Of a stretch of DNA of 64,000 nucleotides, positions 37,121 to 45,667 are shown piece by piece. Under the pieces are notes generated by a model, which did not search any database, had not been told where the DNA came from, and was given only the letters and a program-made list of their open reading frames with translations. How positions within the stretch are numbered: the first letter of the stretch is position 1; every line of letters begins with the position of its first letter. Source of the stretch: Crossiella sp. SN42 (lineage in GTDB: Bacteria > Actinomycetota > Actinomycetes > Mycobacteriales > Pseudonocardiaceae); the NCBI RefSeq assembly GCF_023897065.1, contig NZ_JAMHIV010000028.1:95809-159808 (forward strand), written 5' to 3'. Made by a program: the position numbers and the translations under genes.

Positions 37121-37750
37121 TCACCTCCTGATCCCGGTCAGCGTGTGCGTCCAGGTGAAGCTCGAGTTGTTGCGGTAGTAGTTGTAGGTGGCCCAGTTGT
37201 AGCGGTTGCTGGACTGCCACGGGTCGCCCCAGTAGACCCAGCTCTTGGTGGTGTCGTAGCCGTAGAGCACGTGCATGTGGCCACCGCCGGACTGCCAGCC
37301 GATCCGGGTCTCGATGGGCTGGTTGGCCGCGGTCTGCTGCTGGATGGTGGCGTAGCTGAGCGTGTTGCTCAGGTACTGGCCCGGGTTGGTGAAGTTCAGC
37401 TTGCGCAGCGCGTTCTGCGCCTCGCCGAGGTGGGCCTGGTCGTTGGGGCAGGCGGAGCTGGTGGCGCGGTTCTTGGCCAGCGCGCAGAAGTGGTTCTGGC
37501 TGACGCTGACGCCGTGCCAGGCCGCGATGGTGTTGCCCGCGGCGGCCCAGCACCAGTTGGTCTTCTCCTGGGCCTGCATGGTGATGTTGACCCGGTACGC
37601 GGCAGGCAGGGCCGCGGCGCTCTGGGTGTGCGCTGCCTGTTCGATGGTGGCCGGAGCGGCGAACGCTCCTGGGACGGGGACGAGCAGCCAGCTGGCCAGC
37701 ACCGCGGCCATGCCGGCCACGGCTCTGCGCAGTTCGGACCTCCGTGACAC
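37121..37750 (-). CDS. Secreted papain-like cysteine protease (C70/AvrRpt2-like)
   Basis: 209 aa from GTG 37750 (gagaggag upstream; ATG 37777 is a weaker alternative). Signal peptide to AFA-AP (about residue 32). The mature domain has the C70-type pattern QEKTNWCWAAAGNTIAAW (Cys67 nucleophile), QSGGGHMHVLYGYD (His158) and WVYWGDPW (Asp176), consistent with an active papain-like fold. Two further cysteines (HFCAL and SACPND) may make a disulfide. It is exported by Sec; the target is unknown. It is the first gene of a two-gene operon and is divergent from a HTH regulator gene. Confidence 0.83.
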   Translation of the reverse strand: MSRRSELRRAVAGMAAVLASWLLVPVPGAFAAPATIEQAAHTQSAAALPAAYRVNITMQAQEKTNWCWAAAGNTIAAWHGVSVSQNHFCALAKNRATSSACPNDQAHLGEAQNALRKLNFTNPGQYLSNTLSYATIQQQTAANQPIETRIGWQSGGGHMHVLYGYDTTKSWVYWGDPWQSSNRYNWATYNYYRNNSSFTWTHTLTGIRR

Positions 37751-38043
37751 GGTGGTCTTCTCCTCTCGCCGGTCCACCCGGTGACCGCACGCCGCAGGGT
37801 TGGCGCGGGCAGCTCGGGCGGTGGTTGCGGAAGAGTCGGGCGCAAACGGTTGGGCGACAACCGACGGAGGTTGGTCTGGCCGGCCGGGCAGGACCGTTCC
37901 GGGGCGGACGATGTAGCGCGAACGAGGGAACGGCTAGCCTGACCTGGCTTGTTGACGGTTGGATCACACTCGGTCGAGTGGTTAGCGTGAACGTTCACAG
38001 CCCATTCACAGGGCGTGAAAATCGTGGTCGGAAGGTAAGTGGC

Positions 38044-38985
38044 ATGGTCTCCGACGTCCCAGAGGGTCTCGCCGACGCGCTCCGCTACGGCCCGTTCCAC
38101 CGCGCCCTGCGGGAGTCCATCAGCTGCCGCGGCCTGTCCCTGGCCCGGCTCACCGCGCACCTGCGCCGCCTGGGCATCAGCACCGGCCAGTCCACCCTGA
38201 GCTACTGGCAGCGCGGCCTGCGCCACCCCGAGGTGCCCGGCTCGCTGCCCACGGTGCGCGCGCTGGAGACGGTGCTCCGGCTGCCCTCGGACTCACTGGT
38301 GGTGCTGCTCGGCCCGCAGCACCGGCCACCGGGCGCGGACCGGGAGAAGCTGACCTCCTTCGCCGACCTGGTGGAGGTCGGCAAGATCACCGCGGACCTG
38401 TTGGAGGAGCTGGACGCCGCGCCCGAGGTGCACCGGTGCAACACCGCGATGCGGGTCCGGATGGTGCACGAGGTGGTGGCCTTCGGCCAGGACCGGGTGC
38501 AGCGCAGCGTGCGGTCGAAGCTGGTGGTCAGGGCGGTGCAGCCGGGGCCCTACCGGTATCTGGCGGTATATCACGGCGATGACGGCGCGGACATGACGAA
38601 GGTGACCGTGCGGGCGGAGGAGGGCTGCCGGATCGGGCGGGTCCGCTGGCGGGACGGCGGCCCTGGCGCGCTGGCCATCGAGCTGCTGTTCGACCGGCGG
38701 CTGGCCGAGGGCGAGACGCACGTCTTCGAGTACTCGGTGCTGGACGGGACCGGGGCCGAGTCGCCCGGCTACCACCGGATGCTGCGCACGCACTGCGGCG
38801 CGTACCTGCTGCAGCTGAGCTTCCACCGCAAGGCGCTGCCCGCCCGCTGCGTGCGCCGGGTGCTGGCCAGGGAGGACGCGGTGCCCGCGGAGTCCGAGGA
38901 GCTGGTGTGCGCCGATGCCAGGGTGAGCGCGTTCTTCGCCGACGCCGGGCCGGGGCTGGCCGGGATCGCGGTGGACTGGCGCTGA
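38044..38985 (+). CDS. Helix-turn-helix regulator with C-terminal sensor-like domain
   Basis: 313 aa from ATG 38044 (ggaagg upstream). An N-terminal XRE-like HTH (about 15-75: FHRALRESISCRGLSLARLTAHLRRLGISTGQSTLSYWQRG) is followed by a ~200-residue beta-rich domain (KLVVRAVQPGPYRYLAVYHGDDG... GGPGALAIELLFDRRLAEGETHVFEYSVLDG) without known motifs. Similar one-component regulators are frequent in Pseudonocardiaceae. It is divergent from the secreted protease operon across 293 bp (37751-38043) and may control it. In that gap I see only a low-GC stretch near 37960-38010 likely to hold the promoters. Confidence 0.78.
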   Translation: MVSDVPEGLADALRYGPFHRALRESISCRGLSLARLTAHLRRLGISTGQSTLSYWQRGLRHPEVPGSLPTVRALETVLRLPSDSLVVLLGPQHRPPGADREKLTSFADLVEVGKITADLLEELDAAPEVHRCNTAMRVRMVHEVVAFGQDRVQRSVRSKLVVRAVQPGPYRYLAVYHGDDGADMTKVTVRAEEGCRIGRVRWRDGGPGALAIELLFDRRLAEGETHVFEYSVLDGTGAESPGYHRMLRTHCGAYLLQLSFHRKALPARCVRRVLAREDAVPAESEELVCADARVSAFFADAGPGLAGIAVDWR

Positions 38986-39050
38986 CAAACGACGGCGAGC
39001 CCGCCCCGAAGGACGAGCCCGCCGCGAAAAACCCGAACTGACCGGCAGGA

Positions 39051-40514
39051 TCAGTAGCGGTAGTGGTCCAGCTTGTACGGGCCCTCGACGTCCACGTTGA
39101 TGTACTCGGCCTGCTCCTTGGTGAGCTTGGTCAGCTCGCCGCCGAGGGCCTCGAGGTGGATCTTGGCGACCTTCTCGTCCAGCGCCTTCGGCAGGCGGAA
39201 GACCTCCTTGTCGTACTCCTCGTTCTTGGTGAACAGCTCGATCTGCGCGATCACCTGGTTGGAGAAGGAGTTCGACATGACGAAGCTCGGGTGGCCGGTG
39301 GCGTTGCCCAGGTTCATCAGGCGGCCCTCGGAGAGCACGATGACCGTGCGGCCGGAGGGGAAGCGCCACTCGTCGACCTGCGGCTTGATGTTGGTGCGGT
39401 GGATGCCCGGGTAGCGCTGCAGCCCGGCCATGTCGATCTCGTTGTCGAAGTGGCCGATGTTCGCCACGATCGCCTGGTGCTTCATCCGGGCCATGTGCTC
39501 GACGAGCAGCACGTCCTTGTTGCCGGTGGCGGTGATGATGATGTCCGCCTGGTCGACCAGCTTGTCGATGGTGCCGACCTGGTAGCCGTCCATGGCCGCC
39601 TGCAGGCCGCAGATCGGGTCGATCTCGGCCACGATCACCCGGGCGCCCTGGCCGCGGAGGGACTCCGCGCAGCCCTTGCCGACGTCGCCGTAGCCCGCGA
39701 CGAGCGCGACCTTGCCGCCGATGAGCACGTCGGTGGCCCGGTTGAGGCCGTCGATCAGCGAGTGGCGGCAGCCGTAGCGGTTGTCGAACTTCGACTTGGT
39801 GACCGAGTCGTTGACGTTGATCGCGGGGAAGAGCAGCTGACCCGCTTCGGCCAGCTGGTACAGGCGCAGCACGCCGGTGGTGGTCTCCTCGGTGACGCCG
39901 AGGATGCCCTCACCGATCTTGGTCCAGCGGTTGTCGGACTCCTTGAGGGACTGCCGCAGCAGCTCCAGGAAGACCTGCCACTCCTCCGGGTCGTCGGCCT
40001 CGGTGTTGGGCACCACGCCGTTCTTCTCGAACTCGGTGCCCTTGTGCACCAGCATGGTGGCGTCGCCGCCGTCGTCCAGGATCATGTTCGGGCCCTGGCC
40101 GTCGGCGAAGTCGAAGAGCTGGCGGGTGCACCACCAGTACTCCTCCAGGGTCTCGCCCTTCCACGCGAACACCGGGACGCCCTTGGGCTCCTCCTCGGTG
40201 CCGTGCGGACCGACGACGACCGCGGCCGCGGCGTGGTCCTGGGTGGAGAAGATGTTGCAGGAGACCCAGCGCACCTCCGCACCCAGCGACACCAGGGTCT
40301 CGATGAGCACCGCGGTCTGCACGGTCATGTGCAGCGAGCCGGCGATCCGCGCGCCACGCAGCGGGTAGACCTCCGCGTACTCACGGCGCAGCGCCATCAG
40401 GCCCGGCATCTCGTGCTCGGCCAGACGGATCTCCTTGCGGCCGAACTCGGCCAGCGAAAGATCGGCTACCGCGAAGTCGATGCCATTACGGGTCTGCAGC
40501 CTTTCGGCGGTCAT
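39051..40514 (-). CDS. ahcY: S-adenosyl-L-homocysteine hydrolase (adenosylhomocysteinase)
   Basis: 487 aa from ATG 40514. It splits SAH into adenosine and homocysteine, relieving methyltransferase inhibition. Visible signatures: [33 protein letters not shown], the NAD site [31 protein letters not shown] and the C-terminal KLDHYRY that completes the neighbouring subunit's NAD site. Length fits the actinobacterial form with the ~40-residue insertion. I looked for a SAH riboswitch in the leader and did not find one. Confidence 0.96.
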   Translation of the reverse strand: MTAERLQTRNGIDFAVADLSLAEFGRKEIRLAEHEMPGLMALRREYAEVYPLRGARIAGSLHMTVQTAVLIETLVSLGAEVRWVSCNIFSTQDHAAAAVVVGPHGTEEEPKGVPVFAWKGETLEEYWWCTRQLFDFADGQGPNMILDDGGDATMLVHKGTEFEKNGVVPNTEADDPEEWQVFLELLRQSLKESDNRWTKIGEGILGVTEETTTGVLRLYQLAEAGQLLFPAINVNDSVTKSKFDNRYGCRHSLIDGLNRATDVLIGGKVALVAGYGDVGKGCAESLRGQGARVIVAEIDPICGLQAAMDGYQVGTIDKLVDQADIIITATGNKDVLLVEHMARMKHQAIVANIGHFDNEIDMAGLQRYPGIHRTNIKPQVDEWRFPSGRTVIVLSEGRLMNLGNATGHPSFVMSNSFSNQVIAQIELFTKNEEYDKEVFRLPKALDEKVAKIHLEALGGELTKLTKEQAEYINVDVEGPYKLDHYRY

Positions 40515-40660
40515 GAACCGGCTCCATCCAAGTCTTGGGAATCCGCTGGCCACCCTACAACCAGCCACGCCGGGAACGGCATATGACGTAATTCAACAGC
40601 TGGATGTCCGAAGATGACCCCTCGGCTGGATTTCACCGGCCCTGGTGTGACCTGAAACTC

Positions 40661-40822
40661 AGGTCGTGTGTGGCGGATCTTGCACATGATCGCCGGTCCC
40701 AGGCCGTCCCTGGTGGCGGCGCCGGAACGACCAAGTACGCCCAGTACGAGGTCGTCCCGGCGCCGCCACCAGGGACAACCTGGAATCCGGCGCTCACGCA
40801 CAAGATCCGCCACACACGACCT
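40661..40822. repeat. Long hairpin 2 (about 162 nt) upstream of the membrane-hydrolase gene
   Basis: Outer perfect 22-bp arms (40661-40682 starting aggtcgtgtgtggcgg, paired with 40801-40822), then about 50 more largely complementary bases including a central block gtccctggtggcggcgccgg (right arm within 40750-40776), closing on a 17-nt loop (40733-40749). Overall about 70 bp of near-complete pairing. It occupies the 336-bp gap between divergent ahcY and the 769-aa membrane protein, so it is not a terminator. No gene is supported in the gap. Confidence 0.85.
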
Positions 40823-40850
40823 CAAAGATCAAAATGGTTCGGAGACAACT

Positions 40851-43160
40851 GTGCTTCTTCCCGGTCCCGACACCCGTGTCGTCGAGCTGCGCGTGCCGGG
40901 GGTGCTCGGCGCGACCCCGGAGTCGGTGACCGGCTCTGCCAGCGCGGTCGACGTGGCCGGGGACGGGCTGGGCCGGGTGGTGCGGCCCGCGGACCGGATG
41001 GAGCGGCCGGTGTCCGGGCCCTCGCTGTCGCTGGGCGGACGGCCGATCGCCAGGGTGATCGAGGGCTACGTGTGGGGCGCGATGACCTCCGGCGGTGTGG
41101 CCAAGGCCACCTGGGCGCTGCTGTTCCCGTTCACCCTGGCCAACGTGGCGCACTGGATGCTGCCGCCGGTGCCGCCGGGATCGCGGCCGGCCAAGGTGCT
41201 GGGTGTGCTGCTGCGGGCGCTGCTGCGGGTGGCCGCGCTGGGGCTGACCATGCTGTTCATCGGGCAGCTCGCGGTGGTCTCGGTGGACCTGGTCGCGGCG
41301 CAGTGCCTCTCCCCCGCGCTGGAGTGCGCGGGCGGGCTGACGCCTGCCTGGCTGCGCGACTCCGCCACCCTGCGGATGATCTCCGGGCTGCTGCCGGTGC
41401 TGGTCGCGATCGCGGTGCTGTTCCGGGTCTCCGGGGTGGACTGGGAGCTTGCCGTGCCGCACACCGCGGACCCGCCAGGGCACGCCATGTCGAACCTGCC
41501 GGGGGCCGGGGTCACCGCCGATCCGGACACCCCCGCGCTGCGCGGCCTGCACACCGCGGCCGCGCCGGCCACCGTGGCCTGGCTGCTGCTGGGCGGTCCG
41601 GCTGGTCCCCTTCGGGCAGACCTGGCCGCCCTGTGGGGCACCACGGTGCTGATCCTCGGGCTGTGCGCGCTGGGCGTGCTGCTGCTCGACGACCCCGGCG
41701 GCAGCCACCCGGACCGGGCCGGACGCTGGCTGCGGGCCGCGCTGGCCCCGGCGCCGCGGCGGATGCTGGTGCTGGCCTCGCTGGTGCTGCTGGGCGCGGC
41801 GGCGGCGTACACGCCGGAGCTGTCCGGGCCGCTGCCCGCCTCCGACGGCACCGTGCAGGGCATCGCGGTCGGGCTTGGCCTGTGCTGCGTGCTGTTCGGG
41901 CTGCTGCTGATCCCGGCCGCGCTGCTGGCCCGGCCGACCTGGCGCAAGCTGCCGAGGAACCTGCGGCCGTGGGCCGGTGGCTGGATGGCCGCGCCGGTGC
42001 TGGGGCTGGCCGGGCTGCTGGGCGGCGGGTTCGGCGCAGGCATCGCGATCACCTTCGAGCAGCTGCTCACCCCGGTGCAGCTGGATCTGCCCTCGGGCTA
42101 CCGCTGGGTGACGCTGGTGTGGGGCACCGCGGCCGGGGTCGCGGTGACCGTGGCGGTGCTGTGCGCGCCGGTGGTGCTGCTGCTGCGGCGACTGCGGGTG
42201 CGGCGCGGCAGCTACGTCCCGCCGGAGGTGCGCCTGCTGCACAAGGACCGGCCCAAGGACGAGCTGCGCGCGGCGCGGGCCTGGCGGCGGGCGGAGTGGC
42301 AGCGCCGGCACGCGCACCACCTGCTGATCTGCTTCGCCGGGCTGCTCGGCCTCGGCGCGGCGGCCTCGGTGACCATGCAGGCGCTGGGCACGCCGCTGCC
42401 CACCGGACTGGCCCCGCTGTCCGGGGTCGGCGTGGTCGCGCTCGGCGTGCTCGGCGGCGGGCTGCTGTACCTGGTGTGGCTGGCCGCGCGGCACCCGGAA
42501 CGGGCGAAACAGGTTGGCGTGCTGGCGGATCTGGCCGCGTTCTGGCCGCGCGAGGCGCATCCGACGGTGCCACCGTGCTACGCGATGAAGGTGGTGCCGG
42601 AGCTGGTGGCCCGCGCCCAGGAGCACCTGAAGGAACCGGGCAACCGGGTGGTGCTGGTCGGGCACAGCCAGGGCAGCCTGCTGGCCGCGGTCGCGGTGTC
42701 CCGGCTGCTGGACTCGGCCTCGGAGTACGACCGGGAGCGGATCGGCCTGGTCACCGCGGGCTCGCAGTTGCAGTGGGCGTACCCGAGGGCGTTCCCCGCG
42801 GTGGTGCCGTTCTCCTCGCTGGCGGCCCTGAACGGGCAGCTGGGCGGGCGGTGGCGCTCGCTGTGCCGGGGCACCGATCCGCTGGGCGGCGCGGTGACCA
42901 CCTGGGCCAGGCAGGTCTACGACGGGATGATGCTGGGCGTGGGCTTCCGCGCCGACGGCACCACCGGCCCGCTGCCCGCGGCCACGGTCGGCCCGAACGG
43001 CGCGCTGGTGCTCGGCGGCGACCACTGGCTGCCGGACCCGATGCGCGGCCCGTTCCCGTTCCGCCGCTGGGCGCCTGGCGTGCTGGGGCACGTGCAGTAC
43101 CAGCCGGATCCGGAGTGGGACCGCGCGGTGAGCATCGCCGCCGGGCTAGAGAAGCCCTAG
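40851..43160 (+). CDS. Multi-span membrane protein with C-terminal alpha/beta-hydrolase-like domain
   Basis: 769 aa from GTG 40851 (ggag upstream). About ten to twelve hydrophobic spans fill residues 80-560 (for example VLGVLLRALLRVAALGLTMLFIGQL, LLVLGAAAAYTPEL region, HHLLICFAGLLGLGAAAS). The C-terminal ~200 residues are cytosolic-looking and carry a lipase-type elbow VVLVGHSQGSLLAAVAVSRLL, then LVTAGSQLQWAYPRAFP and a late Asp/His region (LVLGGDHWLPDP). It may be a lipid- or glycolipid-acting membrane hydrolase. I know no named family. It converges on the MutL-like gene with a 15-bp overlap. Confidence 0.8.
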   Translation: MLLPGPDTRVVELRVPGVLGATPESVTGSASAVDVAGDGLGRVVRPADRMERPVSGPSLSLGGRPIARVIEGYVWGAMTSGGVAKATWALLFPFTLANVAHWMLPPVPPGSRPAKVLGVLLRALLRVAALGLTMLFIGQLAVVSVDLVAAQCLSPALECAGGLTPAWLRDSATLRMISGLLPVLVAIAVLFRVSGVDWELAVPHTADPPGHAMSNLPGAGVTADPDTPALRGLHTAAAPATVAWLLLGGPAGPLRADLAALWGTTVLILGLCALGVLLLDDPGGSHPDRAGRWLRAALAPAPRRMLVLASLVLLGAAAAYTPELSGPLPASDGTVQGIAVGLGLCCVLFGLLLIPAALLARPTWRKLPRNLRPWAGGWMAAPVLGLAGLLGGGFGAGIAITFEQLLTPVQLDLPSGYRWVTLVWGTAAGVAVTVAVLCAPVVLLLRRLRVRRGSYVPPEVRLLHKDRPKDELRAARAWRRAEWQRRHAHHLLICFAGLLGLGAAASVTMQALGTPLPTGLAPLSGVGVVALGVLGGGLLYLVWLAARHPERAKQVGVLADLAAFWPREAHPTVPPCYAMKVVPELVARAQEHLKEPGNRVVLVGHSQGSLLAAVAVSRLLDSASEYDRERIGLVTAGSQLQWAYPRAFPAVVPFSSLAALNGQLGGRWRSLCRGTDPLGGAVTTWARQVYDGMMLGVGFRADGTTGPLPAATVGPNGALVLGGDHWLPDPMRGPFPFRRWAPGVLGHVQYQPDPEWDRAVSIAAGLEKP

Positions 43161-44459
43161 CGCCCCGGTCAGCAGTTTCCGGCCGGCCGCGCCGTGCCCG
43201 GCCTCGGCGAGCAGTCCGGCGGGGGCGAGCACGTAGCGCTGGTCCACCACGGCCCTGGCGTTGCGCAGCACCGGCCGCAGCACCGGGTCGGCGCGCAGCG
43301 CGGTCACCACGGCTTCGACCCTGGCGGGCTCGGCGTGCCGGAACACGCCGCCGGAGAGCACCAGCAGCCCCACCCCCTGCGGTCCCAGCCGCCCGGCGAC
43401 CAGCCGCAGGTGGCGGCGCAGGCCGAGCACCGCGGCCAGCTCGGCGATCCGCCCGTCCACCGCGGTCTCCGCCTCGTCAGCGGGCACCCAGTCCACCGCC
43501 CCGGCCCGGAACTCCGCCCGCGCGGCAAGGGACTCCGCCTCCGCCGCGTCGATCAACCGCTCCGCCACCGCCTCGGCCAGCACCCCGGGCGCGGACCAGC
43601 GCATGCCCAGGTCGCCCTCCACGGTCCGGCGGTCCGGCGGCAGCTCCACCGTGCTGCGCCCGGCCAGCTCGTCCACGGTCGCCACCGCCGAGTACACGTC
43701 GGTGGTCGCCCCGCCCACGTCCACCACCAGCACCGCGCCAGGGGCGTCCGAGCCGGCCAGCGCCGCGGCCAGCTCGGCCACCCCGCGCAGCACCGCGTCC
43801 GGCGTGACCGCCCGGACCAGCCGCCGGAACCGCGGTCCCCTGGACAGGCCCTTGCCGCCGATGACGTGGGTCAGGAACATCTCGCGGATCGCCGCCCGCG
43901 CCGGGCCCGGCGCCAGCTCGCCGACATCGGGCAGCACGTTGTCAGTGGCGATCACGGTCCGCCCGGCCGCGGTCAGCGCCGCGGTCGCCTCGGCCCGCAC
44001 CTCCCGGTTCCCGGCCAGCACCACCGGCGCCCGCAACCGGTTGGCCGCCACCCGCTTCGCGTTGTGCGCCAAGACCCTGGTCTCGCCGCCGTCGGTGCCG
44101 CCGACCAGCAGCAGCACGTCGGGCGCGCTGGCCCGCAACGCCTTGATGTCCGCCCCGTCCAGCTCGCCCGCGGCCACGTGCACGATCTTCGCCCCGGCCG
44201 AGAGCGCGACCCGGTAGGCGGCCTCGGCGCTGACCAGCCGTTCCTGGCCGACCACGGCCAGCCGCAGGCCGCCACCGGCCGAGGAGCAGGCCAGCACCTC
44301 GGCGCCGGTGGCGTGCAGTTCGGCGGTGACCGCGTCGATGCCGGTGAGCACCTCGGGCGGCGTGGTGGGGTGCTGGGCGGTGCCGAGCAGCGCGCCGTCC
44401 GGGCCGACCAGCGCGGCCTTGGTCCACGTCGAACCGACGTCGAGGCAAAGGATGGTCAC
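43146..44459 (-). CDS. Glutamate mutase L (MutL) family actin-like ATPase
   Basis: 437 aa. The ASKHA ATPase signatures are clear: phosphate-1 LDVGSTWTKAALV at the N-terminus, VLLLVGGTDGGETRVLAHNA, and phosphate-2 VLVVDVGGATTDVYSAV. GlmL/MutL proteins are co-encoded with B12-dependent glutamate or ornithine mutases and are thought to act as reactivating chaperones. No mutase subunit is encoded nearby, so this is an orphan copy, perhaps serving a distant B12 enzyme. It is divergent from the next gene. Confidence 0.87.
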   Translation of the reverse strand: MTILCLDVGSTWTKAALVGPDGALLGTAQHPTTPPEVLTGIDAVTAELHATGAEVLACSSAGGGLRLAVVGQERLVSAEAAYRVALSAGAKIVHVAAGELDGADIKALRASAPDVLLLVGGTDGGETRVLAHNAKRVAANRLRAPVVLAGNREVRAEATAALTAAGRTVIATDNVLPDVGELAPGPARAAIREMFLTHVIGGKGLSRGPRFRRLVRAVTPDAVLRGVAELAAALAGSDAPGAVLVVDVGGATTDVYSAVATVDELAGRSTVELPPDRRTVEGDLGMRWSAPGVLAEAVAERLIDAAEAESLAARAEFRAGAVDWVPADEAETAVDGRIAELAAVLGLRRHLRLVAGRLGPQGVGLLVLSGGVFRHAEPARVEAVVTALRADPVLRPVLRNARAVVDQRYVLAPAGLLAEAGHGAAGRKLLTGALGLL

Positions 44460-44489
44460 GGCGGCACGCTACCGGCACACTGGATCGTG

Positions 44490-45032
44490 ATGCGCGAACA
44501 CGGACAGCCCACCTGGACCGTCTCCATCAGCGAGGACAGTGCGCTCAGTGGCGCTCTGTTCGTTCGGGACGCGCTGGCGCTGAGCGCTCCCGAAGATCCC
44601 TTCCCCCTGGTCGAGCCGTCCGTGCCGGTGATCGGGGCGAACCGGGTGGACCGGGCCGCTGCCGAGCGGGAGTGGGTGGCGTGGCTGGATGAGCTGCTCT
44701 ACGGGCAGCGGCGCAGCGTGCGGGACCGGCCGGTGCTGACCGCGGCGGCGCTGGAGCTGGTGGAGCCGTTGCGGGAGTGGGAGCGGCAGCGGCGGTCCGG
44801 GGATGACGGGCCGCGCTACGGCGGGTTGTTCATCACCGAGTTCGTGAACTCCTTCGAGGACCGGCTGGGGCGGCCGGTGCGGCCGTTCGGGCTGACCATC
44901 ACCGTGGTGCCGGTGCGGGGCCGGTTCTTCTGGCAACGCGGGTCGGCGGACCTGCTGGCCTCGCGGTCGCTGCTGGAGGACCCGAAGGCCTTCGAGATCG
45001 AGTTCGACCCGGTTGTGCGGGCGCTGGCATGA
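44490..45032 (+). CDS. Uncharacterised protein coupled to a P-loop protein
   Basis: 180 aa from ATG 44490 (an in-frame-adjacent GTG at 44487 is possible). Acidic, with no signal peptide or membrane span. Distinct segments: EREWVAWLDELLYGQRRSVRDRPVL, YGGLFITEFVNSFEDRLGRPVRPFGLTITVVPVRGRFFWQRG. I do not recognise a family. Its stop overlaps the start of the P-loop gene by 4 nt (ATGA), so the pair is likely a functional unit. Confidence 0.68.
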   Translation: MREHGQPTWTVSISEDSALSGALFVRDALALSAPEDPFPLVEPSVPVIGANRVDRAAAEREWVAWLDELLYGQRRSVRDRPVLTAAALELVEPLREWERQRRSGDDGPRYGGLFITEFVNSFEDRLGRPVRPFGLTITVVPVRGRFFWQRGSADLLASRSLLEDPKAFEIEFDPVVRALA

Positions 45033-45667
45033 GGCCGCCACCGCCGAAGCTCGCGCCGAAGCTGATCCTGGAGGGCACCCGGCTCACCGGGAAGACCGAG
45101 CTGGCCTTCGCGCTCAACGAGCACCCGCGCCTGGTCGGGCCGCGCAAGTACCGGTACCACTCGCCGCTGATCTCCGCGGAGTGGTGCGGGTTCACCAACC
45201 GGCCGTGGGGGCGCGGGCTGATCAACTTCGCGGAGTCCGAGGCGGAGCTGGCCAGGGAGACCTACTCGACCTGGCTGCGGATGTTCGAGCTACAGCGCTA
45301 CTACTCGTGGCTGGTGGACCGGTTCCACCTGTCCACCGCGGCCTTCCAGCACCGGGCGGGCCGGGAGTTCGACTTCGGCTGGATCGAGGAGCGCTTGCGG
45401 CCCTTGGGTTTTGGGCTGGTGCTCTGCCTGCGCGAGCCGGCGACGTTCCCGGCGGCGCGGGCGGAACGGTTGACGGTGTCCGGGAATCCGGCGCAGTACG
45501 ACGACCTGTCGATCTTCGTCCGCGAGCAGGAACAGCTGCGGAAGCTGGCCGCGCGCTCGGTGCTGCCGGTGCTGGAGCTCCAGGTGGCCGGACGCACTGA
45601 GGCGGAGCTGGCTGAGGAGGTCGCCGACTGGTGTGCCGCCAGCGACCTCCTCGGCCTGCGGGACTAG
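45029..45667 (+). CDS. P-loop NTPase, nucleotide-kinase-like
   Basis: 212 aa. An early Walker A, ILEGTRLTGKTELAFALNEH, is followed by YHSPLISAEWCGFTNRPWGRGLINF, a helix YYSWLVDRFHLSTAAFQH that resembles the DR(H/Y) region of dNMP kinases, and WIEERLRPLGFGLVLCLREP. It resembles thymidylate/deoxynucleoside kinases but lacks a clear LID, so the substrate is open. It is translationally coupled to the unknown gene before it and ends with a 4-bp overlap with the convergent permease gene. Confidence 0.72.
   Translation: MRPPPPKLAPKLILEGTRLTGKTELAFALNEHPRLVGPRKYRYHSPLISAEWCGFTNRPWGRGLINFAESEAELARETYSTWLRMFELQRYYSWLVDRFHLSTAAFQHRAGREFDFGWIEERLRPLGFGLVLCLREPATFPAARAERLTVSGNPAQYDDLSIFVREQEQLRKLAARSVLPVLELQVAGRTEAELAEEVADWCAASDLLGLRD

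Noticed and set aside
40515..40660. A SAH riboswitch in the ahcY leader
   Set aside because: The leader is short and I could not find the conserved SAH-riboswitch core; a covariance-model search would decide.
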